From positions 2,407,783 to 2,471,782 of the forward strand of contig NZ_JADPJI010000005.1 in NCBI RefSeq assembly GCF_023073355.1: 64,000 nt of DNA, in the 5' to 3' direction. The translations under genes were made by a program, and so were the position numbers. Below are positions 33,214 through 40,763 of the stretch, piece after piece (the stretch's first letter is position 1; the number at the start of each line of letters is the position of its first letter). The notes beneath the pieces are model-generated. The model worked only from the letters and a program-made list of their open reading frames with translations. It was not told the origin of the DNA and ran no database searches. Source of the DNA: Bradyrhizobium sp. 199. GTDB taxonomy: Bacteria; Pseudomonadota; Alphaproteobacteria; Rhizobiales; Xanthobacteraceae.

Positions 33214-34233
33214 ATGAAGATCTGCATCTACGGCGCCGGCGCGATCGGCGGATATCTCGGGGTTCAGCTCGCTCGGACGGGCGCCGATGTCAGCCTCATC
33301 GCACGCGGCGCCCACCTTGCCGCGATGCGCGAGGGCGGCCTGACGCTGCTCGCGGGCGAGGAGAAGCACACCGTACATCCGCGCTGCACCGACGATCCCG
33401 CCGAGCTCGGCGTGCAGGACTACATCATCATCACGCTGAAGGCGCATTCGATCACCGGCGTGATCGAGAGGATGCAGCCGCTGCTCGGGCCACACACCCG
33501 CATCGTCACCGCCGTCAACGGCATCCCCTATTGGTACTTCTACAAGCACGGCGGCCAATACGAGAATTCGACGCTGGAGAGCATCGACCCCGGTGGGCGG
33601 CAGTGGCGCGAACTCGGCGCGGAACGCGCCATCGGCTGCATCGTGTATCCCGCCACCGAGATAGAGGCGCCCGGCGTGATCCGCCACATCTACGGCAACA
33701 ATTTCCCCCTCGGCGAGCCCTCGGGCGAGATCACTCCGGACGTGCAGCGCCTCGCTGATCTCTTCGTCGCCGCCGGGCTGAAGGCCCCGGTGCTCGACCG
33801 CATCCGCGACGAGATCTGGCTGAAGCTCTGGGGCAATGTCTGCTTCAACCCGATCAGCGCGCTCACGCATGCAACCCTCGACGTGATCTGCACCGATCCG
33901 GCGACGCGCTCGTTGTCGCGCGCGATCATGGTGGAGACGCAAGGGGTTGCCGAGACCTTCGGAGTCAAATTCCGCGTTGACGTCGAGCGCCGCATCGAGG
34001 GTGCCCGCAAGGTCGGAGCCCACAAGACCTCGATGCTGCAGGATCTCGAACGCGGCCGTCCCATGGAGATCGACCCGCTCGTCACCGTGGTGCAGGAGAT
34101 GGGCCGCCTCACCGGCATCGCTACGCCCGCGCTCGACTCGGTGCTGGCGATGGTGACCCAGCGCGCCCGCATCGCCGGTCTCTATGACGGCGTCTCGACG
34201 CCATCAGATCCCCGCGCATTGGCGGTGGCGTGA
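33214..34233 (+). CDS. panE2: Ketopantoate-reductase-family enzyme, candidate oxalyl-CoA reductase (PanE2-like)
   Basis: A protein of 339 residues, longer than typical PanE (about 300). It starts MKICIYGAGAIGGYLGVQLA with the NADP Rossmann motif. The catalytic Lys is about 204 in DEIWLKLWGNVCFNPISALT, with the conserved Asn residues after it. In Methylobacterium extorquens a member of this family, PanE2, reduces oxalyl-CoA to glyoxylate and is the entry to oxalate assimilation. The location beside oxlT genes, a CBS gene of the same candidate regulon, and in the same window as oxc, frc and gcl supports that role here. Ketopantoate reduction is the alternative. No operator copy lies in its own 105-base upstream gap. 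Confidence 0.78.
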   Translation: MKICIYGAGAIGGYLGVQLARTGADVSLIARGAHLAAMREGGLTLLAGEEKHTVHPRCTDDPAELGVQDYIIITLKAHSITGVIERMQPLLGPHTRIVTAVNGIPYWYFYKHGGQYENSTLESIDPGGRQWRELGAERAIGCIVYPATEIEAPGVIRHIYGNNFPLGEPSGEITPDVQRLADLFVAAGLKAPVLDRIRDEIWLKLWGNVCFNPISALTHATLDVICTDPATRSLSRAIMVETQGVAETFGVKFRVDVERRIEGARKVGAHKTSMLQDLERGRPMEIDPLVTVVQEMGRLTGIATPALDSVLAMVTQRARIAGLYDGVSTPSDPRALAVA

Positions 34234-35018
34234 TGACGACCGAGGTGAAAAACTGGCTGCGCTTCCGGAACAAGGGCACGACCGGTTTCGGCACGCTGAC
34301 GCCATCGGGGATCAGCGTGCACGAGGGCGAGATGTTCGGCCGCAACACCGCGACCGGCAAGACTCTGGCGCTCTCGGACGTCGAGCTGCTCGCCCCGTGC
34401 GCGCCCAGCAAGATCGTCGCGCTCTGGAATAATTTTCACGCGCTCGCGGCCAAGCTCAACCAGCCCGAGCCGTCGGAGCCGCTCTATCTCCTGAAAGCCA
34501 CCACCAGCATCACGACGCCCGGCGCCGTGATCCGCCGTCCCTCTTATTACGACGGCAAGACCACCTACGAGGGCGAGCTCGGCATCGTCATCGGCAAGAC
34601 CTGCGCGCGTGTCTCCCCCGGCGAGGCCGACAGCTTCATCTTCGGCTATACCTGCGTCAACGACATCACCGCCAACGACATCCTGACCAGCGACCCCACC
34701 TTTCCGCAATGGGCCCGCGCCAAGGGCATCGACGATTACGGTCCGTTCGGCCCCGTCATCGCAACCGGCCTCGATCCCGCAAAACTCATCGTCCGCACCA
34801 TCCTCAACGGCGCGGAGCGGCAGAACTACCCGATCTCCGACATGATCTTCTCGGCGCAGGAGCTGGTCAGCAAAATCTCTCACGACATGACCCTGCTCCC
34901 GGGCGACCTGATCGCCGTCGGCACCTCGGTCGGTGTCGGCGTGATGAAGGAGCCGGTGAACATCGTGACCGTCGCGATTGACGGCATCGGCGAGCTCACC
35001 AACGAGTTTCGGTTGTAG
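34233..35018 (+). CDS. Fumarylacetoacetate hydrolase (FAH)-family protein
   Basis: A protein of 261 residues. Motifs of the FAH fold are SKIVALWNNFHALAAKLN, the metal site YEGELGIVIGK followed by GYTCVNDITANDI, GPVIATGLDP, and the closing LLPGDLIAVGTSVGVGVMK. The ATG at 34233 overlaps the TGA stop of the PanE-like gene (TGATG), so the two are translationally coupled. Family members hydrolyse acylpyruvates or decarboxylate oxaloacetate. Coupling suggests it processes a 2-oxo or enol product near oxalate/glyoxylate metabolism (inference). Confidence 0.85.
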   Translation: MTTEVKNWLRFRNKGTTGFGTLTPSGISVHEGEMFGRNTATGKTLALSDVELLAPCAPSKIVALWNNFHALAAKLNQPEPSEPLYLLKATTSITTPGAVIRRPSYYDGKTTYEGELGIVIGKTCARVSPGEADSFIFGYTCVNDITANDILTSDPTFPQWARAKGIDDYGPFGPVIATGLDPAKLIVRTILNGAERQNYPISDMIFSAQELVSKISHDMTLLPGDLIAVGTSVGVGVMKEPVNIVTVAIDGIGELTNEFRL

Positions 35019-35095
35019 GTCTCCGTCCCGGCCCGAAGCAGTCGCGGACCCGGAATGAAGCTCTGTCGCCTTTTTTGCTCCGCACCGCAGCAAAA

Positions 35096-35136
35096 TTGAT
35101 CCTGCGCAAATCGGCGGCCGCGGCCGCCGCTATCCT
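35096..35136 (+). promoter_or_regulatory. FixK/FNR-type class II promoter for the 39-residue membrane protein
   Basis: TTGATCCTGCGCAA (35096-35109) fits the Bradyrhizobium FixK2 box TTG(A/C)-N6 to N8-(T/G)CAA. TATCCT at 35131-35136 fits a -10 element. A transcription start near 35143-35144 puts the box centre at about -41. Confidence 0.5.
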
Positions 35137-35176
35137 TCCCGGCAAGACATCGATTTCCGATGCAAGGGAGGACGCC

Positions 35177-35296
35177 ATGACGAATGCCACCAACGCACTT
35201 CTGTGGACGGCCCTGTACTTCGCTCTCTCGTTCGCCGCGATCTTCGCGGTCTGGTTCGCGGACAAGATGCGGTCGAATTTGCTGAGGAAACCCTAG
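35177..35296 (+). CDS. Single-span small membrane protein (39 aa)
   Basis: MTNATNALLWTALYFALSFA continues to one hydrophobic segment (about 8-28) and a basic tail (ADKMRSNLLRKP), so the N-terminus probably faces out and the tail is cytoplasmic. AGGGAGG is 6 bases before ATG 35177. Proteins of this type are often accessory subunits of respiratory complexes (compare CydX or CcoQ). The FixK-type box upstream would fit such a role (inference). No family recognised. Confidence 0.65.
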   Translation: MTNATNALLWTALYFALSFAAIFAVWFADKMRSNLLRKP

Positions 35297-35631
35297 CCGG
35301 AGGCAAGCTCGTTCGTCCTTGACGTTGGGCGGATGGTCTTGGTCCAAGCAAGCGGACCCAGCATACGCGCACGTCACCTGGCATGGCTCCGCTGCGCCTG
35401 GCCCTGACGGATCCCGGCGCTGCCCGCCCGGAACGTCGGCGAAACCCGGCTATGACCAAGCCGAATCCGGATGGGTCCGGCTCTTCCCGCACGCCCCTTA
35501 GCCAGCCGGCTCACGCGGCCGGCTGTGGATCGTCCGGCCGCAAACGCGCGGGGTCCCCGGCGCCCCTTGATCTCCGGTCCGCTCTTCAATAGCAACACAG
35601 GGATATCATGCGCCGGCGTGAGGAATTCACG
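35297..35631. other. Intergenic region with hairpin, no gene recognised
   Basis: A 335-base gap. A stem CAGCCGGC/GCCGGCTG (35503-35525, 7-base loop) is the only structure noted; it may terminate the small upstream gene. The rest is G/C-rich with fragments of CCCGG-type intergenic repeats. Confidence 0.45.
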
Positions 35632-37038
35632 ATGTGGCTGTTTTTCCTGATTGCGTGGTTTGCCCTGCTCGCCGTCATTGGGATCGTCGCCCAGCAGGCG
35701 TTTGGTTATGACATCGCCCACCTGACTGCCTGGTTCGCGGGCCTGTCCCCGCCGCAGCGCATCGCGACCGGCGCGATCCTGGCCATCGGGTTTAGCCTGA
35801 TCGGCGCCTCCGCCTGGCGGCTGTCCCGCCAGGACCGGCGCCTCGACACCCTGCGCGAGCGCCTCAAGAAGACCCGCGAGGACGTCGTCGTCGCCCATGC
35901 CCTGCAAAGCCACCTCGATGCCACTGTCCAACACCTGATCGAGAGCGATCCCAGAGAGGCCGTCTCCGCCCTCCACGACAAGCTGGGGGAGACCGAGCAG
36001 CGCGCGCGGCTCCAGCAGGGCCGCAACGAATCCACCGACATGCACGACCAACTCGCCGAGATCCGCCGCCGCCAGCAGACGCTGCGCGAGATGGTCGGCA
36101 AGGTCGCCGATCAGCGCCGCGCGGTCGAGCCTGTCTTCACCGAGATCCGCGACCGCCAGAACCAGCTCGAACGCTCGCTGCACGACCTCGAGACCGACGA
36201 CCGCAAGAACAATCTCGCCGACCGGCAGAGGGACATCGCGCGCGACGTGTCGGCCCTGCTCGGACGGGTTAACGCGGTCCAGGAAACATTTGCGGCCCTG
36301 AACCAATACAAGGAAGATCTGGCGAAATCCCACGCCGAACTGGTGCCGCTGCGATCAACGGATGCCGGCATCAACGCCCTGATCAGCGAGCTCAGCCTCA
36401 GCCATGAGCGCCTTGCCAAGACCATCGACGAGCTCGATACCAGCGGCGAGGTGCCGCTCGGTACCCGCGTGGAAACGCTGTCGAAGAACAAGATCGGGAT
36501 CGAGCAGCGCCTCGCCCGCATCGACGACAGCTTCAACATTCTCAACGCGATCCGGCTCGACTTCGAGGAGCTCGGCCAGCGCCGGGCCCAACTCGAACGC
36601 TCGCTCGTCGATGTCGAGACGGACGCCGACGGCAAGACCCTCACGGAGCGCGAGAACGCGCTGAACGATTTCATCCTCCAGTCGCGCCAGCGGCTCGGCG
36701 CGCTGCAGGAGACACTGGCGACGCTGAACGCCTTCAAGGCGGAACTGTCGAAGTCGCAGGCCGATCTCGTCCCGCTGAAGGCCCCTGTGTTCGGTATCGA
36801 GGCCCTGATCGCTGATGTCGGCACCACCCGCGATCTCCTCGCCAAAACCGTCGGCGAGATCGAGGCGAACGGCGACGTCACTCTCGCCTCGCGCGTCGAG
36901 ACGCTGACCAAAAGCAAGCGCGAGGTCGAAGACCGCCTCGCCCGCATCTTCGACAATTTCAACGCGCTCGATGCCCTGCGCAAGGACATCGGCGGCATCT
37001 TCTCGACAATTAGGAACAGTTTGAACCGGATCGGGTGA
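35632..37038 (+). CDS. Membrane-anchored coiled-coil protein with an internal duplication
   Basis: A protein of 468 residues from ATG 35632 (TGAGGAATTC upstream; ATG 35608 is an alternative). Two hydrophobic segments lie at about 1-20 and 42-60 (MWLFFLIAWFALLAVIGIVA; ATGAILAIGFSLIGASAWRL). The rest is helical coiled coil. Residues about 176-317 and 318-455 are a tandem duplication: QLERSL-D-ETD, then LGAL/AV-QET-A-LN, LVPL, then VETL-K-K-EQRLARI-D-FN. The function is unknown; the design suggests a cytoplasmic scaffold tethered to the membrane. It appears to be monocistronic. Confidence 0.75.
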   Translation: MWLFFLIAWFALLAVIGIVAQQAFGYDIAHLTAWFAGLSPPQRIATGAILAIGFSLIGASAWRLSRQDRRLDTLRERLKKTREDVVVAHALQSHLDATVQHLIESDPREAVSALHDKLGETEQRARLQQGRNESTDMHDQLAEIRRRQQTLREMVGKVADQRRAVEPVFTEIRDRQNQLERSLHDLETDDRKNNLADRQRDIARDVSALLGRVNAVQETFAALNQYKEDLAKSHAELVPLRSTDAGINALISELSLSHERLAKTIDELDTSGEVPLGTRVETLSKNKIGIEQRLARIDDSFNILNAIRLDFEELGQRRAQLERSLVDVETDADGKTLTERENALNDFILQSRQRLGALQETLATLNAFKAELSKSQADLVPLKAPVFGIEALIADVGTTRDLLAKTVGEIEANGDVTLASRVETLTKSKREVEDRLARIFDNFNALDALRKDIGGIFSTIRNSLNRIG

Positions 37039-37046
37039 ATTGCAGC

Positions 37047-37081
37047 GTAGGATGGGTAGAGCGCAGCGAAACCCATCCTAC
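37047..37081. repeat. Palindromic intergenic repeat, family C
   Basis: GTAGGATGGGT (37047-37057) and ACCCATCCTAC (37071-37081) are perfect 11-bp arms around AGAGCGCAGCGAA. The loop motif GCGCAGCGAAA recurs in the repeat at 38195. Located 9 bases after the coiled-coil gene, it may act as its transcription end. Confidence 0.8.
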
Positions 37082-37259
37082 AGACCGCCACCACGCCCAT
37101 CTGAAACATCCGTACACATCACATCTGCGCGCGCCTGATCAATGCCGCCAACATGTCCCGGGTGCGCCGCAACTTGGTCGCATTCCGCCGCCCTTCTGTG
37201 AGGCGTGTCTGGGGGCACGGCATGGCCGTGTTTGGGCCAAACCTTCTAGGGGTATCACT

Positions 37260-37457
37260 GTGAAGAAGATTGTATTTGCTCTGGGTGCGACGCTTGCTCT
37301 GGTGACGGCTGCGAACGCTGCGGATCTGCCGCGCCGCCAGCCCGTGCCGGTCTATCCGGCCGAGCAGGCGCCGATCGGCAAGATGCCGATTGGCAAGAGC
37401 CCGGTTGGAAAGGCCCCGATCGGCAAGGCGCCGGGCCCGGTCGCAGCGCGCTACTGA
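37260..37457 (+). CDS. Small exported protein with P-x-G-K repeats
   Basis: A 65-residue protein from GTG 37260 with a signal peptide ending in TAANA-ADLP. The mature part is only about 40 residues and contains four tandem copies of P-(I/V)-G-K-x: PIGKMPIGKSPVGKAPIGK. It is proline- and lysine-rich, probably disordered in the periplasm, and could bind anionic polymers. The AADLP start resembles that of outer-membrane Omp25/31-type proteins. TAGGGG is about 9 bases upstream. Confidence 0.65.
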   Translation: MKKIVFALGATLALVTAANAADLPRRQPVPVYPAEQAPIGKMPIGKSPVGKAPIGKAPGPVAARY

Positions 37458-37502
37458 CGCGCGCAACACCAGCGTAAGCGGCCGACAGTCGAGGGGCACA
37501 GC

Positions 37503-38153
37503 GTGACGAACAAACCTGATCGATCGGGATCCTGCATCCTTGCGGGGCTTGCCCTCGCAGCGATGATCGCATGCCTGATGCCCTCGGCTTCGGCGCACGA
37601 AGCCAACAAGCGCGTTGCCGACGCCAATGCGCTTGCCACGACCGACTCCGCATCACGGCCGGCGCCGCAATCGACGCGGCGCTCGGTCGCGCGCGTGGAG
37701 AAAGGTCCCTATTACGTCGACTTCCGCGCCCGCACGGCCGCGAGCTGGGGTCACGCCTTCGTCTGGTACGGCAAGACCAGCGAGCGCGCCGTGGAGGTCG
37801 CAGGGCTGACGCCCGCCGGCGACACGCTCGCTTACGTGCTCGGTCACATCACCTTTGTGCCGTCCGAGACCGGCGCGAGCTACGGCGATCTCGATCCGGA
37901 CTATCTGACCGCGAGCTATCGCGTCTATCTGAACGAGGCCGACGCCAAGCGCGTGTTTGCCTATATCAAGAAATTGCAGGCGAGCTCGCCGGTCTGGAAC
38001 GCCGAGACCACCAACTGCACCGGCTTCATCGGCGACATCGCCGAGTTCATGGGCCTAGCGGTCCCCAATCGCTGGCAGCGTCCGGAAAATTTCGTCAACC
38101 GCCTCAAGGAAATGAACGGCGGCCGCCAGATGGTGCGGCTGTCGGCGGAGTAG
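37503..38153 (+). CDS. Exported protein with a possible NlpC/P60-like (papain-type) core
   Basis: A protein of 216 residues from GTG 37503 with GAGGGG upstream. A signal peptide (near ILAGLALAAMIACLMPSASA) leads into a domain with a His motif SWGHAFVWYG and a later Cys motif TTNCTGFIGDIAEFMGL. The order His before Cys resembles circularly permuted NlpC/P60 or LRAT-like folds, and DUF4105. The function is not established; envelope hydrolase is a guess. It lies 45 bases after the P-x-G-K protein, possibly in one transcript. Confidence 0.7.
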   Translation: MTNKPDRSGSCILAGLALAAMIACLMPSASAHEANKRVADANALATTDSASRPAPQSTRRSVARVEKGPYYVDFRARTAASWGHAFVWYGKTSERAVEVAGLTPAGDTLAYVLGHITFVPSETGASYGDLDPDYLTASYRVYLNEADAKRVFAYIKKLQASSPVWNAETTNCTGFIGDIAEFMGLAVPNRWQRPENFVNRLKEMNGGRQMVRLSAE

Positions 38154-38534
38154 GCGAATTCTTGTAGCCTCGGCCGCATAGCTGTAGCCGCCTTGTAGCC
38201 CGGATGGATCGCAGCGAAATCCGGGACCACCTCCCTTGTCGCACCAACCCGCGTTGCACTTCGCTCCATCGGGGCTGCGAACCTCGATCATCTTCCATCG
38301 CCGTCATTGCTGAAGCAATGGCGCATACCGGCCACACCGTCGTCCCGGCGAAAGTCGTGGCTGCGCCGGGAACGGGGACACTGCTCTCAATTATCCGCCC
38401 GGCGGAATCCCCTCACCTCCCGCATGATCGCCCCGCCCCCACCGCAAGCCGACGCAATAGACATTTCCCGACCCGGGCGGCATCCTGCGGCCATCAACGG
38501 ATAACAGAGCGCCACGAGGCGGGGGAAACACATC
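38154..38534. repeat. Intergenic region with two palindromic repeats, family C and D
   Basis: A 381-base gap. At 38195-38225 a unit GTAGCCCGGAT...ATCCGGG has loop GGATCGCAGCGAA, matching the loop of the repeat at 37047. At 38343-38371 TCCCGGCG and CGCCGGGA form a second stem. No gene recognised. Such units are frequent in Bradyrhizobium intergenic DNA (from memory). Confidence 0.65.
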
Positions 38535-39530
38535 ATGTTGCAGACGCGGTTCACCAAACTCGTCGGCGTCGAGCACCCGATCGTCCAGGGGGGCATGCAA
38601 TGGGTCGGCCGTGCCGAGCTGGTCGCCGCGGTCGCCAATGCCGGCGCGCTCGGCTTCATCACGGCACTGACCCAGCCGACGCCTGAGGACCTCAGGAAGG
38701 AAATCGCGCGCTGCCGCGACCTCACCGACAAGCCGTTCGGCGTCAATCTCACCATCCTGCCCGCGATCAAGCCGCCGCCTTACGCCGAATATCGCGCCGC
38801 CATCATCGAGAGCGGCATCAAGGTGGTCGAAACCGCCGGCAACAAGCCGCAGGAGCATGTCGACGAGTTCAGGAAGCACGGCGTCAAGGTCGTGCACAAA
38901 TGCACCAGCGTGCGCCACGCGCTCTCGGCCGAGCGGATGGGCGTCGACGCCATCTCGATCGACGGCTTCGAATGCGCCGGCCATCCCGGCGAGGACGACA
39001 CGCCCGGCCTGATCCTGATCCCGGCCGCCGCCAACAAGATCAAGATCCCGATGATCGCCTCGGGCGGCTTCGCCGATGCCCGCGGCCTCGTCGCCGCGCT
39101 GGCGCTGGGAGCCGACGGCATCAACATGGGCACGCGCTTCATGGCCACCAAGGAGAGCCCGATCCATCAGCTCATCAAAGAAAAGATCGTCGCCAATGAC
39201 GAACGCGAGACGGAGCTGATCTTCCGCACCATGCGCAACACCTCGCGCGTCGCCAAGAACGAGATCTCGACCAAGGTCGTCGCGATGGAGAAGGAAGGCG
39301 CCAAGTTCGAGGACATCCGCGAGCTCGTTGCGGGTGCCCGCGGCAAGATGGTTTACGCGACTGGGAATTCCGACGAAGGCATCTGGTCGGCTGGCCAGGT
39401 GCAGGGCCTGATCCAGGACATCCCGACCTGCGCCGAGCTCGTCTCCCGCATCGTACGCGAGGCGGAGGCGATCATCCGGAGCCGGCTGGAAGGCATGATC
39501 GTTCAGCCGCAACGCGAAGCGGCGGAATAG
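38535..39530 (+). CDS. Nitronate monooxygenase-like flavoprotein (2-nitropropane dioxygenase family)
   Basis: A TIM-barrel FMN enzyme of 331 residues: TKLVGVEHPIVQGGMQWVGR at the start, AGALGFITALTQPTPEDLR, a His in GFECAGHPGEDD, the FMN-phosphate loops IASGGFADARGLVAALALGA and INMGTRFMATKESP. Members oxidise nitronates or act as NAD(P)H flavin or quinone reductases. It is followed 25 bases later by a quinone-reductase-like gene, so the two form an operon. Confidence 0.9.
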   Translation: MLQTRFTKLVGVEHPIVQGGMQWVGRAELVAAVANAGALGFITALTQPTPEDLRKEIARCRDLTDKPFGVNLTILPAIKPPPYAEYRAAIIESGIKVVETAGNKPQEHVDEFRKHGVKVVHKCTSVRHALSAERMGVDAISIDGFECAGHPGEDDTPGLILIPAAANKIKIPMIASGGFADARGLVAALALGADGINMGTRFMATKESPIHQLIKEKIVANDERETELIFRTMRNTSRVAKNEISTKVVAMEKEGAKFEDIRELVAGARGKMVYATGNSDEGIWSAGQVQGLIQDIPTCAELVSRIVREAEAIIRSRLEGMIVQPQREAAE

Positions 39531-39555
39531 TAACTGCAGGAAGCGGGAGCAATCC

Positions 39556-40524
39556 ATGAAGGCCTACGTCTACGGTCCCAACGGCGCGACGATCTCCGAC
39601 GTCGCGCAACCAAAACCCAAGGGCGCGCAGGTGCTGGTGCGCGTGCGCGCCTGCGGCCTCAACCGCGCCGACACCGGCATGCGCAGGGGTCACGCCCATG
39701 GCGCGGCGGGCGGCGTCGGTGCCGTGCTCGGCATGGAATGGGCCGGCGAGGTCGCCGAGCTCGGGCCCGACGCGAAGGGCATCAAGATCGGCGACCGCAT
39801 CATGGGATCGGGCGGCGCGGCGTTTGCGGAGTACACGCTAGCCGATCACGGCCGGCTGTTCCGCGCGCCTTCCAACATGAACTTCGAGGAGGCGGCCACC
39901 CTGCCTGTCGCGCTCGCGACCATGCACAACGCCGTCGTCACCGTCGGCGGCGTGCAGCCGGGCCAGAGCGTGCTGATCCAGGGCGCCAGCTCCGGCGTCG
40001 GCCTGATGGCGATGCAGATCGCAAGGCTCAAGGGCGCAAAGCTCGTGATCGGCTCATCGACGGACGCCACCCGCCGCGGCCGGCTGAAGGAGTATGGCGC
40101 AGACCTTGCGGTCGACAGCTCCGATCCGGAATGGGTTGACGAGGTCCTGAAGGCGACGAACGGCGAAGGCGTCGATCTCATCGTCGATCAGGTCTCGGGC
40201 ACGGTCGCCAATCAGAACCTCGCCGCAACCAGGGTGAAGGGCCGCATTGTCAATGTCGGCCGACTCGGCGGCACCCATGCCGATTTCAACTTCGACCTGC
40301 ATGCAGCGCGCCGCGTCGACTATGTCGGCGTCACCTTCCGCACCCGCACCATCGAGGAGGTCCGCGAAATCTTCGAGGAGGTCCGCAAGGATATCTGGGG
40401 CGCGGTCGAATCGCGCAAACTGCAGCTTCCGATCGACAAGGTGTTCGCGTTCGACGACATCGACAAGGCGTTCGAGCACATGGAGGCGAACAAGCACCTG
40501 GGGAAGATCGTGGTGACGGTGTGA
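39556..40524 (+). CDS. Zinc-free quinone oxidoreductase-like MDR protein
   Basis: A protein of 322 residues of the medium-chain dehydrogenase/reductase family. It lacks the structural zinc Cys cluster. The N-terminal GroES-like fold (VRACGLNRADTGMRRGH, AVLGMEWAGEVAELG) is followed by the NADP motif VLIQGASSGVGLMAMQIARL and the C-terminal FAFDDIDKAFEHMEANKHLGKIVV. It likely reduces quinones or enones with NADPH. It is the second gene of an operon with the nitronate-monooxygenase-like protein. Confidence 0.88.
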   Translation: MKAYVYGPNGATISDVAQPKPKGAQVLVRVRACGLNRADTGMRRGHAHGAAGGVGAVLGMEWAGEVAELGPDAKGIKIGDRIMGSGGAAFAEYTLADHGRLFRAPSNMNFEEAATLPVALATMHNAVVTVGGVQPGQSVLIQGASSGVGLMAMQIARLKGAKLVIGSSTDATRRGRLKEYGADLAVDSSDPEWVDEVLKATNGEGVDLIVDQVSGTVANQNLAATRVKGRIVNVGRLGGTHADFNFDLHAARRVDYVGVTFRTRTIEEVREIFEEVRKDIWGAVESRKLQLPIDKVFAFDDIDKAFEHMEANKHLGKIVVTV

Positions 40525-40535
40525 GGGCGATGCCC

Positions 40536-40636
40536 GGTCTCGTAGGTTGGGCAAAGGCGCAAAGCGCCGTGCCCCCGAGTCATTCGCGAGGGATAGAGAT
40601 CGTGGGCACGCTCCGCTTTGCCCACCCTACGAGACC
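40536..40636. repeat. Long palindromic intergenic repeat, family E
   Basis: The arms at 40536-40556 and 40616-40636 are complementary (GGTCTCGTAGGTTGGGCAAA against TTTGCCCACCCTACGAGACC, one mismatch) and enclose inner stems (GGCGCAAAGCGCC). The GTAGG-GGGCAAAG sequence is a common Bradyrhizobium interspersed element (from memory). It lies between the quinone reductase and the CDF transporter. Confidence 0.75.
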
Positions 40637-40763
40637 GTGCCCGTGGCAGGAGCGTGCATTCAATTCGGAGGCATTCGCAAACAGCTCCGCTCCTGCAAGT
40701 CACTAGCGACTACTCCTGTGGATCATCGCTTGATGTTCACCCACGCCCTGCTAAATCCCCGCC

